Below the pieces are notes generated by a model. The model was not told where the DNA came from. It searched no databases and worked only from the letters and a program-made list of their open reading frames with translations. Source: Isotricha intestinalis (lineage: Eukaryota > Ciliophora > Litostomatea > Vestibuliferida > Isotrichidae). Taken from it: a DNA stretch of 36,314 nt. The DNA is taken from assembly GCA_023807065.1 (NCBI GenBank), contig JAJJLU010000029.1, positions 1 to 36,314 on the forward strand, given 5' to 3'. A program made the position numbers and the translations under genes. Positions 19,159 to 27,516 of the stretch are shown one piece after another. Position 1 is the first letter of the stretch, and each line of letters begins with the position of its first letter.

Positions 19159-21030
19159 TCAAATTTTTTTCATTGAACATGAATCAAATGTATTATTACA
19201 TATTGAATAAATATAATTCGTATTATCTTTAGCTAATTTTTTTTTAGATTTATTTTGGAAAAAATCACTTCTATTTAAATTTAAATCTTTTGCATCTTTT
19301 TTATTTAAATTTAAATTATTAAACTTTAATATGTTAAATGTATTTAAATATTCATCATATTCTTTTTCTACTTTTTTATCATGAATTGAAGCTAATTTTT
19401 TGGATTTATCATTGATTGTAGGTTTTAAATATTTTTTATTTTTTTGATGATTTTCAATATTATTTTTATAAATATAATTTTTAGAAGATAAACCTCTTTT
19501 TCTTCTATAAATATTATTTAATAAGTATTTTTCCTCATTTGAAATATTATCATATAATTTATTCATTGCTTCAATAAAATCATCTTCATTTAAAGTTTGT
19601 TTATCTTCAATTAATTCATCTAATATAGGATTTATAATTTTTAAAACTTCTTTTGGAGTTTTTTTAGTATAAATTAAATTTGGAGAAATATAATTATCTT
19701 GATCATTATCTAATTCTTTAAAGATTAAAGAGAATATTTCATTATTTTTTTTTTGTAAAATTTTTTCACTTTCTTTTCCTAATTGAATATATTTATTCCC
19801 TTCTTTATTATAATATTTTTTATATAAATCTTGTTTTTTTCTTTCATATTTTTTTGCATATAAATAATTTTTATTATAAACATCAATATTAGAATGATTA
19901 AAATTATGAATTTTTTTAGAAATTTTAGGCGAAAATAATTTTTTATAATCTTTTTTATAATTATCAACAAAATTTTTTAATTCTTCATGTCTTTGTTTAT
20001 ATAATCTTGTAAAAAATTGTTGTCTTTGATTAAAATTTAATTCAGTTTTATAATTATTATTTATTTTTGGTTTAAAAGGATATTTATCTTGATATTCTTT
20101 TTTTAATCTTTCCATTTTAGATTGAGATAATTGCTTTCTATAAGAAGAAGGAAGAAAATTAATTTCATTTTCAATATATTTTTTAGTATTTTCATTTTTT
20201 TTAGCACTAAATGATATATTTTTACTTTGATTTAATGTTTTAAATTTATGTTCAATCATATTTGGTTTTATCTCTTCATGTGGAATTAATCTTTTTATTT
20301 TTGGAACATTAAATATTTTTTCAAAAAAATTTTTTCCTGAATTTTTTGTATTTATTGATAAACATTTATTTAAAAGATTTTTTTTAATACTTGATGAATT
20401 TACAAGATTTCTATTTGTATCTGTATTACTTCTTATTTGAAAAATATTATTTGTTTTAGTAATAATATTATTAGTATTTAAAATTTCTTTTTCTTTTTTT
20501 CTACTTTTACATTTTTCATTTTCTAATATTTTTCCTGTGTTCATATTATTAATATCTTCATTTCCTTTATTAATATTATTTTTAATTTCTTTGTTTTTGA
20601 AAATATTTAAATTGTTCTCTTCTCTTAATTGAATTTCTTTATCTTTTTCAATTATATTTTCATAAGAAATATTAGTTTTATTCTTTTTAGAGTTATTACT
20701 TTCACTCATATAATCACTTTCAACTTCTTCAATTTCCTTTTCTTTATTTTCAAATTGTTTAATTAATTCACCAATTTTTTCTTTTAAATATTCCATTGAA
20801 GAAAAATCTAATTGATGCTGTTTACAAAAAGTTTGAGCTAATAATTCAGGATCTGAATCATAATATATTTTAATATGTACAATTTTTTTATGTTCTAATT
20901 CTAAAGTCATTATATATATTGGTTCTTCATCACTATTTTTAATATCAATCACTTCATCTTTTTCAAAATCTATATTATTTATTATTATATCTTCCTTTTT
21001 TTGTTCATAATCTATTTTTTTTTTATTCAT
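19159..21030 (-). CDS. EF-hand/PKI-motif protein, probably cytoskeletal (623 aa)
   Basis: There is no confident family name. Residues about 35-95 (YIMTLELEHKKIVHIKIYYD, then LAQTFCKQHQLD) look like a small ubiquitin-like or beta-grasp domain of the kind found at the start of some ciliate and algal cytoskeletal proteins. A disordered Asn/Lys region follows. Residues about 290-400 carry a module LY/SY..R..., about 25 charged residues, then F.PKI (FKPKINNNY, FSPKISKKI). Residues about 430-510 resemble an EF-hand pair, with a loop DNDQDNYISPNL preceded by FSLIFKEL. The gene ends in TGA, not TAA, and an in-frame TAA follows two codons later. The same LY...PKI module occurs in the gene at 26458-27237. 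A basal-body or axonemal role is inference. Confidence 0.82.
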   Translation of the reverse strand: MNKKKIDYEQKKEDIIINNIDFEKDEVIDIKNSDEEPIYIMTLELEHKKIVHIKIYYDSDPELLAQTFCKQHQLDFSSMEYLKEKIGELIKQFENKEKEIEEVESDYMSESNNSKKNKTNISYENIIEKDKEIQLREENNLNIFKNKEIKNNINKGNEDINNMNTGKILENEKCKSRKKEKEILNTNNIITKTNNIFQIRSNTDTNRNLVNSSSIKKNLLNKCLSINTKNSGKNFFEKIFNVPKIKRLIPHEEIKPNMIEHKFKTLNQSKNISFSAKKNENTKKYIENEINFLPSSYRKQLSQSKMERLKKEYQDKYPFKPKINNNYKTELNFNQRQQFFTRLYKQRHEELKNFVDNYKKDYKKLFSPKISKKIHNFNHSNIDVYNKNYLYAKKYERKKQDLYKKYYNKEGNKYIQLGKESEKILQKKNNEIFSLIFKELDNDQDNYISPNLIYTKKTPKEVLKIINPILDELIEDKQTLNEDDFIEAMNKLYDNISNEEKYLLNNIYRRKRGLSSKNYIYKNNIENHQKNKKYLKPTINDKSKKLASIHDKKVEKEYDEYLNTFNILKFNNLNLNKKDAKDLNLNRSDFFQNKSKKKLAKDNTNYIYSICNNTFDSCSMKKI

Positions 21031-21192
21031 ACTGAAATAAAAATTAATTTTTTATTTATTTAAAAATATTTTTTAGAAAAGTTTTATACCTTATATAATT
21101 AAAACGAATGAAGATAATAAAAATATATTAATCTTATATATAAATATATACAAAGATTTTACTCATAAAAGAGTAGCTATATAAATGATTCA

Positions 21193-21621
21193 TTAAGATT
21201 GATTGAACATTTTTGTTAATAACACTTGCTTTTTAGAATTAATTTTCTTTTTATTAAAAACGTCAATGGCTAAATCTTTATGTTCAAGTAAAATATGTTC
21301 TAAAAAATTATTTTGATGACATCTATGAGAACAAAAAACACAATTACAATTATATCTTTTTTCCAAAGCAAATTTATATAATTTATATAAACGAAGAGTT
21401 TTAAGAAATTTATCGTAAATTTCTTTTTTCATTACTTTAAAAGGGTAAAAATCACACACAGGACAATTTTGAATATTTCCTTCACAACAATTTTTACAAA
21501 ATAAACTTCTACAAGCTGTACATCTTACTGGTTCATTTAATTTTTTTTTACAAATATTACAAATTTGACCATTAATTCGAGCAGGATTAATATTTATATT
21601 ATTTGATGTAGTGATCTCCAT
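21193..21621 (-). CDS. Small C4C4 RING plus C2H2-type zinc-finger protein
   Basis: This 142-residue protein has eight Cys in RING-like spacing: C21-x2-C24-x9-C34-x2-C37-x4-C42-x2-C45-x7-C53-x2-C56. There is no His, so it is of the all-Cys type also found in Not4. A helical linker rich in Lys, Tyr and Leu follows, then C94-x2-C97-x11-H109-x4-H114, a C2H2-like finger. RING proteins usually act as E3 ubiquitin ligases, and the second finger could bind nucleic acid or protein. The neighbouring upstream gene encodes a Not4-like protein lacking the RING, which makes a split pair conceivable. TRAF or NRDP1-type RINGs are alternatives. Confidence 0.82.
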   Translation of the reverse strand: MEITTSNNININPARINGQICNICKKKLNEPVRCTACRSLFCKNCCEGNIQNCPVCDFYPFKVMKKEIYDKFLKTLRLYKLYKFALEKRYNCNCVFCSHRCHQNNFLEHILLEHKDLAIDVFNKKKINSKKQVLLTKMFNQS

Positions 21622-22089
21622 TAATTATTAAAAAATAACTAATATAAAATATAAATATTAAATAATTAATCAATTTATTTTTTTTAAATATTATTTTATT
21701 TTACTAAAAAAAAGAATTTTTTATGGATTTCTTTGTTCTAGTATATTAATAAAAAATTGTTAAAATGGAATAAAAAAAAATTAAATATTAATTTATGAAA
21801 ATTTCTGCAAAAGCCCTTTCCCAATTTTTTTTTTGAGTGTTATTGCTTCCACAATCATTTTATTGTGAAAATTAGCTTATTATTTGTTTAAATAAAAATA
21901 ATTTTTTGAAAATAAATAAAAAATACTTTTAACGATATTTATGTTTATAATTAAAATGAACCTAATATGAATCTACTTAAATTAAATTACTTTGACAATT
22001 ATCAAAAAAGCTATTAATTATTTATAATTATAATAATCATTTCCTAATTGGCTATACTACTTAATTAAAGAATATATTATTTATACATT
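21622..22089. promoter_or_regulatory. Intergenic spacer upstream of the RING gene
   Basis: This 468 bp AT-rich spacer lies between two minus-strand genes: the 3' end of the Not4-like gene and the 5' end of the RING gene. It contains the RING gene promoter by position. A slightly GC-richer stretch near 21805-21860 (around aagccctttccc) stands out but matches no motif known to me. No coding relic or RNA gene is seen. Confidence 0.4.
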
Positions 22090-23007
22090 TTATATTTTTC
22101 CAAAAAATATTAAACTCCAACTACAATTAAAATCATCTATATATATATTATTATCACAATTATTATTTGAATTAAAAAGTAAAGAATAAACTAAATTATC
22201 GATAAAATCTAAAATATAATTTGGAATACAAACAGAATAATTTTCATTTTTATTTGTGTTTTTCACAAAATTAAATCTTGAGTGATTTTTCCTTTTAATT
22301 TTCATAGAAGAATCACTTAAATTATTTGAAGAATTATTTGTATTTATAGAATCATCTTCAGAAGAATTTTTACAAGATTGTAAATTAATATCATTTGTTT
22401 TTCCTATGAAAAATTTTTTAATATAATCTTTATTTTTTAATTTTTTAATAGTAATTTTAGGAAATTTTTTAAATTCTTCAAAATAATCATCTTTAAATAC
22501 TTTCTTTTTAACAATTGTGATAATTTTTAAAGAAATATTTACAATACTTAAAGCAAATTTAAAACTATCAAATAAAGCTAAATTATCTATTTTATAAAAT
22601 AGAAGTTCATTAATAAATAGATCATGAATATATAAACAATTTTTATTAAGACATTTTTTATTATGTAAAAAACAATAACAAAATTTAGAAATGAAGTAAC
22701 TTACTTTTAATCTTTTTTTTCCAACAAGAAAATTTTCAAGGAAAAGAACAGCTAAAGCAGCTTGATTATTTGTATCAAATTGAACAATAATATTCTTTTC
22801 TTCATTTCTATAATTTTTGTCGAAAAATATATGATTTATATGTCCAAATTGGCCTAAATATTTTTTTTGGTAAAGAATATCTTTTGAATATAATTCAATT
22901 GGAAGATTCATAATTATAATAGTATTTTTTAATACAAAATTAAATTTTGATAATTCAAAACTGTTATCAGGTGAATTTGTTTTTCGCTGCATTTGATTAT
23001 ATGACAT
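22090..23007 (-). CDS. Not4/CNOT4-like RRM and C3H zinc-finger protein without RING
   Basis: Residues about 26-106 form an RRM that begins FVLKNTIIIMNLPIEL and includes YLGQFGHINHIFFD, mirroring the RRM of CNOT4 (KNLVFVVGL..., YFGKFGKI). It is followed at once by C110-x8-C119-x4-C124-x3-H128, the same CCCH spacing as CNOT4 after its RRM. CNOT4 is the E3 ligase of the CCR4-NOT complex in mRNA decay and translation quality control. Here the N-terminal RING is absent: only 25 residues precede the RRM, and the 145 bp upstream hold no RING codons. The C-terminal half (about 145-305) is Lys/Asn/Ser-rich and unrecognised. A C4C4 RING protein is encoded next downstream. Confidence 0.83.
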   Translation of the reverse strand: MSYNQMQRKTNSPDNSFELSKFNFVLKNTIIIMNLPIELYSKDILYQKKYLGQFGHINHIFFDKNYRNEEKNIIVQFDTNNQAALAVLFLENFLVGKKRLKVSYFISKFCYCFLHNKKCLNKNCLYIHDLFINELLFYKIDNLALFDSFKFALSIVNISLKIITIVKKKVFKDDYFEEFKKFPKITIKKLKNKDYIKKFFIGKTNDINLQSCKNSSEDDSINTNNSSNNLSDSSMKIKRKNHSRFNFVKNTNKNENYSVCIPNYILDFIDNLVYSLLFNSNNNCDNNIYIDDFNCSWSLIFFGKI

Positions 23008-23152
23008 CTTTTCTCACAAATAATTGTTAATTAATTTTTAATTATGATAATATTTATTATTTTAACAATCAAATTATTTATTTTTTTATCCGCTATTTAT
23101 AATTTAAAAAATAATTTAATTATATTTAAATATTCATATTTTTCAATTTTGA

Positions 23153-24529
23153 TTATATAATTTTATTTAAATCTTCATGAAAATCAGTATTTTTCCCTTT
23201 TTCTAATGTTTTCATATAATCTTTAATTTTATAATTATTTGAACCTCCAATGGATTTGATATTCGAAATTTTAGTTTTTTTTATTTCTTCTTCTAATCCT
23301 TTTCTAATTTTATTTGAAAGTGTTTTAATTTTATTTATAAATTCTCCTTTAATTATATTACCAAATACATTTAAAAAAACTTTATATGAATTACTAATAG
23401 CAAAATTAACTTCTGATTCTTCCATAATATCTAAATATTCAACAATAATAGGTTTATATTTTTCATAATTATTAAATAAAAAAGTAAAATATAAATATTC
23501 ATAACATTCCATTCTATCATTAAAATCTGTTAATTGTTCTTCTTCTTCAATAAAACCTTGTCTTAATCTTACTTCTTTTTGATCTGAAAAATCTTTTGAG
23601 GTAAATTGAATTGGAATTATATATGGGCAAATATAAACTATTCTTTGGAAAAATAAATTTATTATTGTTGATGATTTAAGATTATAAATTACTTTTGATA
23701 ATAAATATATTTTTGTTTTTGATTGTTTTAGTAAAGACAATGATTTTTTAAATATTAATGATAATAAATCATTACATCCACATATATATAATTCTTTATT
23801 TTTTAGTTCTTTTAATTCATTCAAATTACTTATTAATAATTCCAATTTTTCTTGATAAACTTCAAATGTGTTTAATTGATTTATTGTTGGTGTTATACTA
23901 ATTAATATTTTATTTGACAATTCTTTGTATTTTGGATCAAATGCGATTTTTTTTAAATCTTCTTTTATTTTTATAAAATTATTACATCCATCTAATAATC
24001 TTTTTTTATATATATATTTTTCATTTATATCTGTTAATTCCATTTTTTTTTCTTCTTTTATTTTATGAACTTCTGTTTTTTTTTCTTCTTTTATTGTTTT
24101 TTCTTTTTTTATCTCTACTATTTTTTTCTCTACTATTTTTTTCTCTACTATTTTTTTCTCTGCTATTTTTTTCTCTTCTATTTTATGAGTTTCTATTTTT
24201 TTTGCTTTTTCATTCTCTTTTTTAGGTTCTATGTTTATCGGAGCATTGATCATTTTGTTTTCATCATTATTGTTTTTCAAACTGTTTCTTTTTTTAATTG
24301 AATTTTGTTTTAAATCACTGTCTATGTTTTCATTATTAGTGTTTTGTTTTTTCGTAAATTTAAATAAAGTGAATTTTTTTTCTAAAAATTCCTGACTAAT
24401 ACTAATTTTAGGATTTGTATAACATTGACTTAAAAATAAGTTGCAAAAACTTATATTTTGAGGAGGAAGATAAGATTTGAAATTTTTTTTCATTTCTTCA
24501 TTAATTTTCATAATTTTACTTTCCTTCAT
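23153..24529 (-). CDS. GLE1: Gle1-like mRNA export factor
   Basis: Starting at ATG 24529 (MKESK), 458 residues are predicted; an in-frame TTG at 24538 is unlikely as a start. An N-terminal disordered region is followed by a charged helix with tandem KKIVE repeats at about 115-145. The C-terminal 270 residues match the Gle1 helical domain, with the key stretch CPYIIPIQF ... GFIEEEEQLTDFNDRM corresponding to CPYxVPF ... LGY ... E ... RM in animal Gle1. Gle1, with inositol hexakisphosphate, activates DEAD-box ATPase Dbp5 at the cytoplasmic side of nuclear pores and acts in translation. The N-terminus is shorter than in animals. It lies 5' to 5' with a small disrupted + ORF and next to Ran, another nuclear transport gene. 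Confidence 0.85.
   Translation of the reverse strand: MKESKIMKINEEMKKNFKSYLPPQNISFCNLFLSQCYTNPKISISQEFLEKKFTLFKFTKKQNTNNENIDSDLKQNSIKKRNSLKNNNDENKMINAPINIEPKKENEKAKKIETHKIEEKKIAEKKIVEKKIVEKKIVEIKKEKTIKEEKKTEVHKIKEEKKMELTDINEKYIYKKRLLDGCNNFIKIKEDLKKIAFDPKYKELSNKILISITPTINQLNTFEVYQEKLELLISNLNELKELKNKELYICGCNDLLSLIFKKSLSLLKQSKTKIYLLSKVIYNLKSSTIINLFFQRIVYICPYIIPIQFTSKDFSDQKEVRLRQGFIEEEEQLTDFNDRMECYEYLYFTFLFNNYEKYKPIIVEYLDIMEESEVNFAISNSYKVFLNVFGNIIKGEFINKIKTLSNKIRKGLEEEIKKTKISNIKSIGGSNNYKIKDYMKTLEKGKNTDFHEDLNKII
24111..24181 (-). repeat. 15-bp tandem repeat inside Gle1 coding KKIVE
   Basis: About five copies of a 15 bp unit (CTCTACTATTTTTTT on the displayed strand, with single variants giving GCT, TCT or ATC) encode KK-I-A/V/E-E pentapeptides in the Gle1 charged helix. 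Because the unit is a multiple of three, expansion or loss keeps the frame. The pentad is not a heptad, so it may extend a single charged helix rather than a classical coiled coil. Confidence 0.85.
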
Positions 24530-24570
24530 TTTATTCAAAATAAAAAAATAAATATAGTTTTCAATAAATA

Positions 24571-24723
24571 ATGATATCGAATAAAAACAAAATTTTAATT
24601 TTAATATGAGATTCTCAACTCGATAAAAAAATCAAACAATTCAGTCTTATTAAAGATTGGAGCAATGAAATTATGAAATTTACTCATTATATTCAAATAA
24701 ATAATTATTCTGAAAAAAAATAA
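24571..24723 (+). pseudogene. Small + ORF interrupted by one in-frame TGA
   Basis: From ATG 24571 to TAA 24721-24723 there are 50 codons with one stop, TGA at codon 13 (24607-24609). After the stop the peptide reads DSQLDKKIKQFSLIKDWSNE and continues IMKFTHY to SEKK. Codons include CTC, TTC, AGC and TGG, giving a more coding-like look than spacer DNA. The TGA sits where Trp would read well (ILI-W-DSQ). It occupies the spacer between Gle1 (divergent) and Ran. It may be a truncated dead gene, a small gene with readthrough, or chance; about 50 codons with one stop is only modest evidence. Confidence 0.35.
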
Positions 24724-24899
24724 AAAATAATGATTTTTTGTCAAAAACAATTTATCTTAATCATTTAAATTAAAAAAAAAGAATGCCTCCTAAAAACAAA
24801 ATACAAAAAAAAAAAAAAATAAAATGACATAAAAGTATGTAAATCAATTTAAGTTAATATATATGAAAAAATAAAAAAAAAATTGAAAAAATAACAAAA
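24724..24899. other. AT-rich spacer downstream of Ran
   Basis: This spacer follows the 3' end of Ran. It has a 14-codon + ORF at 24783 reading MPPKNKIQKKKK before TGA, like the lysine-rich start of some ribosomal proteins (eS25 type), but it is far too short and lies in an A-tract, so I do not call it a gene. Nothing else is seen. Confidence 0.4.
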
Positions 24900-25568
24900 T
24901 TAAATTTCTTCATCAGCATCATCAATAGGAGCTTTATCAGCTTCGAATAATTCTTTTTGCATTACACTGATTTGTTGGTCACTGATTTCAATTTCTTTAG
25001 GAGCTAAAGCAGGAGCTTCAACAAGAGTTAATTGAGGATCATTAGTTAATTTTTTTAAAAGCCAAACAAAAGGTTTTTCAAATTGATAATTACTTTTAGC
25101 ACTAATATCATAATATTGAATACCATGTTTTCTAGGAAATAAAATTTGTCTAGCTTTAACTTTCCTATCAGCAATATCAACTTTATTACCAACTAAAACC
25201 ATAGGAATATTATCACAGACTCTAGTAATATCTTTATACCACTTAGGAATATTTTTATAAGTAATTCTAGAACCAACATCAAACATCATTATTGCACAAT
25301 TTGCTCCAATATAATAACCATCTCTTAAACATGCTAATTTTTCTTGTCCTGCTGTGTCCCATACCATAAAACGTATTTTACCTCTTGATGTGTAAAAATC
25401 CATTGGATGCACTTCTACTCCTAATGTTGCTATGTATTTTTTCTCAAATTCTCCTGTCAAATGCCTTTTTACAAATGTAGTTTTACCTGTCCCACCATCA
25501 CCACATAATATTAATTTGTATTCTGCTATTGGTTTCTCTGATGATTTAGGGTCTGGGTTTTGTTGCAT
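24900..25568 (-). CDS. RAN: Ran GTPase (nuclear transport and spindle GTPase)
   Basis: The 222-residue protein matches Ran over its full length. The P-loop GDGGTGKT is at 23-30, the effector region [22 protein letters not shown] at 71-77, NKVD at 128-131 and [16 protein letters not shown] all fit. A Ran-type C-terminal extension ends in an acidic DDADEEI. The strict Ran motif QEKFGGLRDGYY reads [12 protein letters not shown] here, a small change in switch II beside the catalytic Gln. There is no prenylation Cys, as expected. Ran-GTP drives importin and exportin cycles and nuclear envelope dynamics. Third-position use is richer in G and C than the neighbours, which suggests high expression. 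Confidence 0.97.
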   Translation of the reverse strand: MQQNPDPKSSEKPIAEYKLILCGDGGTGKTTFVKRHLTGEFEKKYIATLGVEVHPMDFYTSRGKIRFMVWDTAGQEKLACLRDGYYIGANCAIMMFDVGSRITYKNIPKWYKDITRVCDNIPMVLVGNKVDIADRKVKARQILFPRKHGIQYYDISAKSNYQFEKPFVWLLKKLTNDPQLTLVEAPALAPKEIEISDQQISVMQKELFEADKAPIDDADEEI

Positions 25569-25932
25569 TATTTTTTTTAATTTTTATTTTTTTTTTCAGG
25601 GTTTTATATAGTTTTTTTATTGTTTTTTTTGGAGGGTTTTTGTATATTTTTTTTTTTTTTTTGGAGGGAATTTTTAATTCGTATTTTGGTATTTTGGGGA
25701 TAGAGGAATACGAAAAATAATTAATTTTTTTCGTTTATAATTTAATTTAAATAGTTAATTTTTTATTTTTTTAAAATTTATAATTAATTTTTTTTATTTT
25801 CGTTGAATTAATATTAAAAAGTAAATCAAATAAAATTTTTTTAATGAGATTAATTTAAATTAATATTATTTTTATTTTTTCAAAAATAAAAAATAAATTA
25901 GTATTTTTAAATAAAAAATAATATATTATTTA
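25569..25932. promoter_or_regulatory. Ran upstream region with long T/G-rich runs
   Basis: This lies 5' of Ran (-). From about 25580 to 25710 the + strand is T with scattered GGG blocks (ggagggttttt, ggaggga, ttttggggat), so the strand transcribed toward Ran is A/C-rich. This is the least AT-only spacer in the window apart from the telomeres. It is probably the Ran promoter and 5' UTR. The rest to 25932 is plain AT-rich sequence. Confidence 0.4.
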
Positions 25933-26315
25933 TTATTCAACCCAACAATCAACATAATCAGTATCACCATTTTTTTTATATTCCAAATTATTAACAACTT
26001 CTTCAATTTCTTCAGGTTTTCAATTGTTTAACATTTCTTCAAGAACATATCTAATTCTTCATCACCAATGTACCAAAAAATTAAAAATATCAAAAAGAAA
26101 TAGGTTCTTTCATAAATTTCATAATATCAAGAAACCCTTGTGAATCTAAAGGTTCACCAATTAAATCTAATTGTTTTTCTGTTGATATTTGTATTCTTAT
26201 GTAAAATCTTCTTTTGATTCTTCTATTGTATCTATTATTGAATCTACCTTTAATTTACCTCCTTTTCCTGCTCAAATAAAACCTCGAGTATATCTTTCTT
26301 CTTCTCATCTTTTAA
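25933..26315 (-). pseudogene. EF-hand (calmodulin-like) protein pseudogene
   Basis: The minus strand contains three collinear EF-hand-like pieces in different frames. The first reads GGKLKVDSIIDTIEESKEDF. The second, about 26108-26180, reads ISTEKQLDLIGEPLD followed by SQGFLDIMKFMKEP, like the second calmodulin hand (TEAEL... GNGTIDFPEFL). The third, about 25936-26040, reads LEEMLNN, a TGA at 26020-26022, then KPEEIEEVVNNLEY and KKNGDTDYVDCWVE before the terminal TAA at 25933. Further stops include a TGA in the FI-stop-AGK stretch. At least two frameshifts and three stops preclude a normal product, and no GT-AG introns repair it. The neighbouring genes are fully intact, which argues against sequencing error. 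Confidence 0.72.
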
Positions 26316-26457
26316 TTATGATGATGATAATGATTGTTTTTTTCTTGATTTGACTTTTTTTGTATCTTATATTTTTATCATTTATAATAATAATTTTTAT
26401 TTTTTTATTTTTATTATATTTATATTATAGATATTGGAATATAAATTTCATTTTTTT
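26316..26457. other. AT-rich spacer
   Basis: This spacer separates the EF-hand pseudogene from the next minus-strand gene. A short simple repeat of ATG/ATC type lies near 26317-26332, which on the minus strand would encode Ile runs. No gene or signal is recognised. Confidence 0.4.
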
Positions 26458-27237
26458 TCATTCTATTTCTTTTTGGTTTAATAAGGTTTCATGAAGTGCT
26501 TGCTGTAATATTATTATGTCTTTTTCTTTTATATGCTTTTTTAAATTAGTATTTATGTTTTTCCAATTTATTCCTGCTTTTTTTGATAAATCATTTAATA
26601 TTCTTTTTTTTTTATAATTTTTTTCCTCTCTTGCTTTCATTTGTCTAAAAATAAACATTTTATTTGTATCATTGTTTATTTGATTATTCCAAATATTATC
26701 ATTATAAAACACTTTATTTAAATTAACTTTATTTATTTTAGGTGTAAAAGAATATGTTTCTTCAAATTGATCTTCTTTGATTTTATTTAATTTATTTAAA
26801 TGATTTTCTTGATATTTAATTCCTCTTTGATAAATTTTAGTTTGTTTATAATTCTTTAATTTTTTATCTAATGAATGATTAATATATATTTTTGGATGAA
26901 ATGAACATTCACTTAATTCATTATTTATATTTAAATCTTTTATTTTTTCAATATTTTTTTTATTTGCTAATAAATGAATCATACTTCTATTATATAATGA
27001 AACAAAACTATCAATTGAATTTGATTTATTTTTTTTTCTTTTATTTGATTCCTTTTCTTTTTGTTTTAAAATTGAACTATTATTAATATAATTTTTAAAT
27101 AATATTCCTTTATTATCTTGTGATTTACTCCTTATTCTATTTATTTTAATATAATTATTATTATTTTTAGATTTAATATCCTTTAGACAATCATCCCAAA
27201 ATTCATCATATTCTAAATTATGTTTTATAAGTGACAT
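26458..27237 (-). CDS. PKI-motif hypothetical protein, probably cytoskeletal (259 aa)
   Basis: This Lys/Asn-rich soluble protein has no named family. It carries two copies of a module: LYNRSMIHLLANKKNIEKI followed by CSFHPKIYIN at about 80-125, and IYQRGIKYQENHLNKLNKIK followed by YSFTPKINKV at about 137-175. The same pattern occurs in the 623-aa protein at 19159-21030, and comparable LY..A..R ... F.P.. motifs are found, as I recall, in uncharacterised proteins of kinetoplastids and other protists. A C-terminal helical region follows. It ends in TGA, one of only two genes here that do. Its neighbours are an EF-hand pseudogene and a kinesin. A cytoskeletal role is inference only. Confidence 0.82.
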   Translation of the reverse strand: MSLIKHNLEYDEFWDDCLKDIKSKNNNNYIKINRIRSKSQDNKGILFKNYINNSSILKQKEKESNKRKKNKSNSIDSFVSLYNRSMIHLLANKKNIEKIKDLNINNELSECSFHPKIYINHSLDKKLKNYKQTKIYQRGIKYQENHLNKLNKIKEDQFEETYSFTPKINKVNLNKVFYNDNIWNNQINNDTNKMFIFRQMKAREEKNYKKKRILNDLSKKAGINWKNINTNLKKHIKEKDIIILQQALHETLLNQKEIE

Positions 27238-27516
27238 TATTTTTAAACAATAATTGAAAAATTCATTTAAGAAAATATATTATTAATCTGAATAAATAAG
27301 AGAATTAGAATATTTCAGATTGATTAAAAATAAAATGAAAATATCATTTATCAATTCTTCTTCAAAAAAGAAAAACAATTCCTTTTTAATATAAAATTAT
27401 CTTTTTATCTTATAGAGAAGCAATATTAATTTTAATATTAAAAAGTATTAAAAATATAAAAATATATATTTTAATTTTAAATAAAAAATCAGTTTAAAAT
27501 AAAAATAATATTTTGA

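Noticed and set aside
24065..24301. 78-aa Phe/Tyr-rich + ORF in Gle1
   Set aside because: It is the reverse complement shadow of the KKIVE repeat region; no independent coding sign.
24783..24827. Ribosomal protein eS25-like start MPPKNK
   Set aside because: Only 14 codons in an A-tract with no continuation in any frame.
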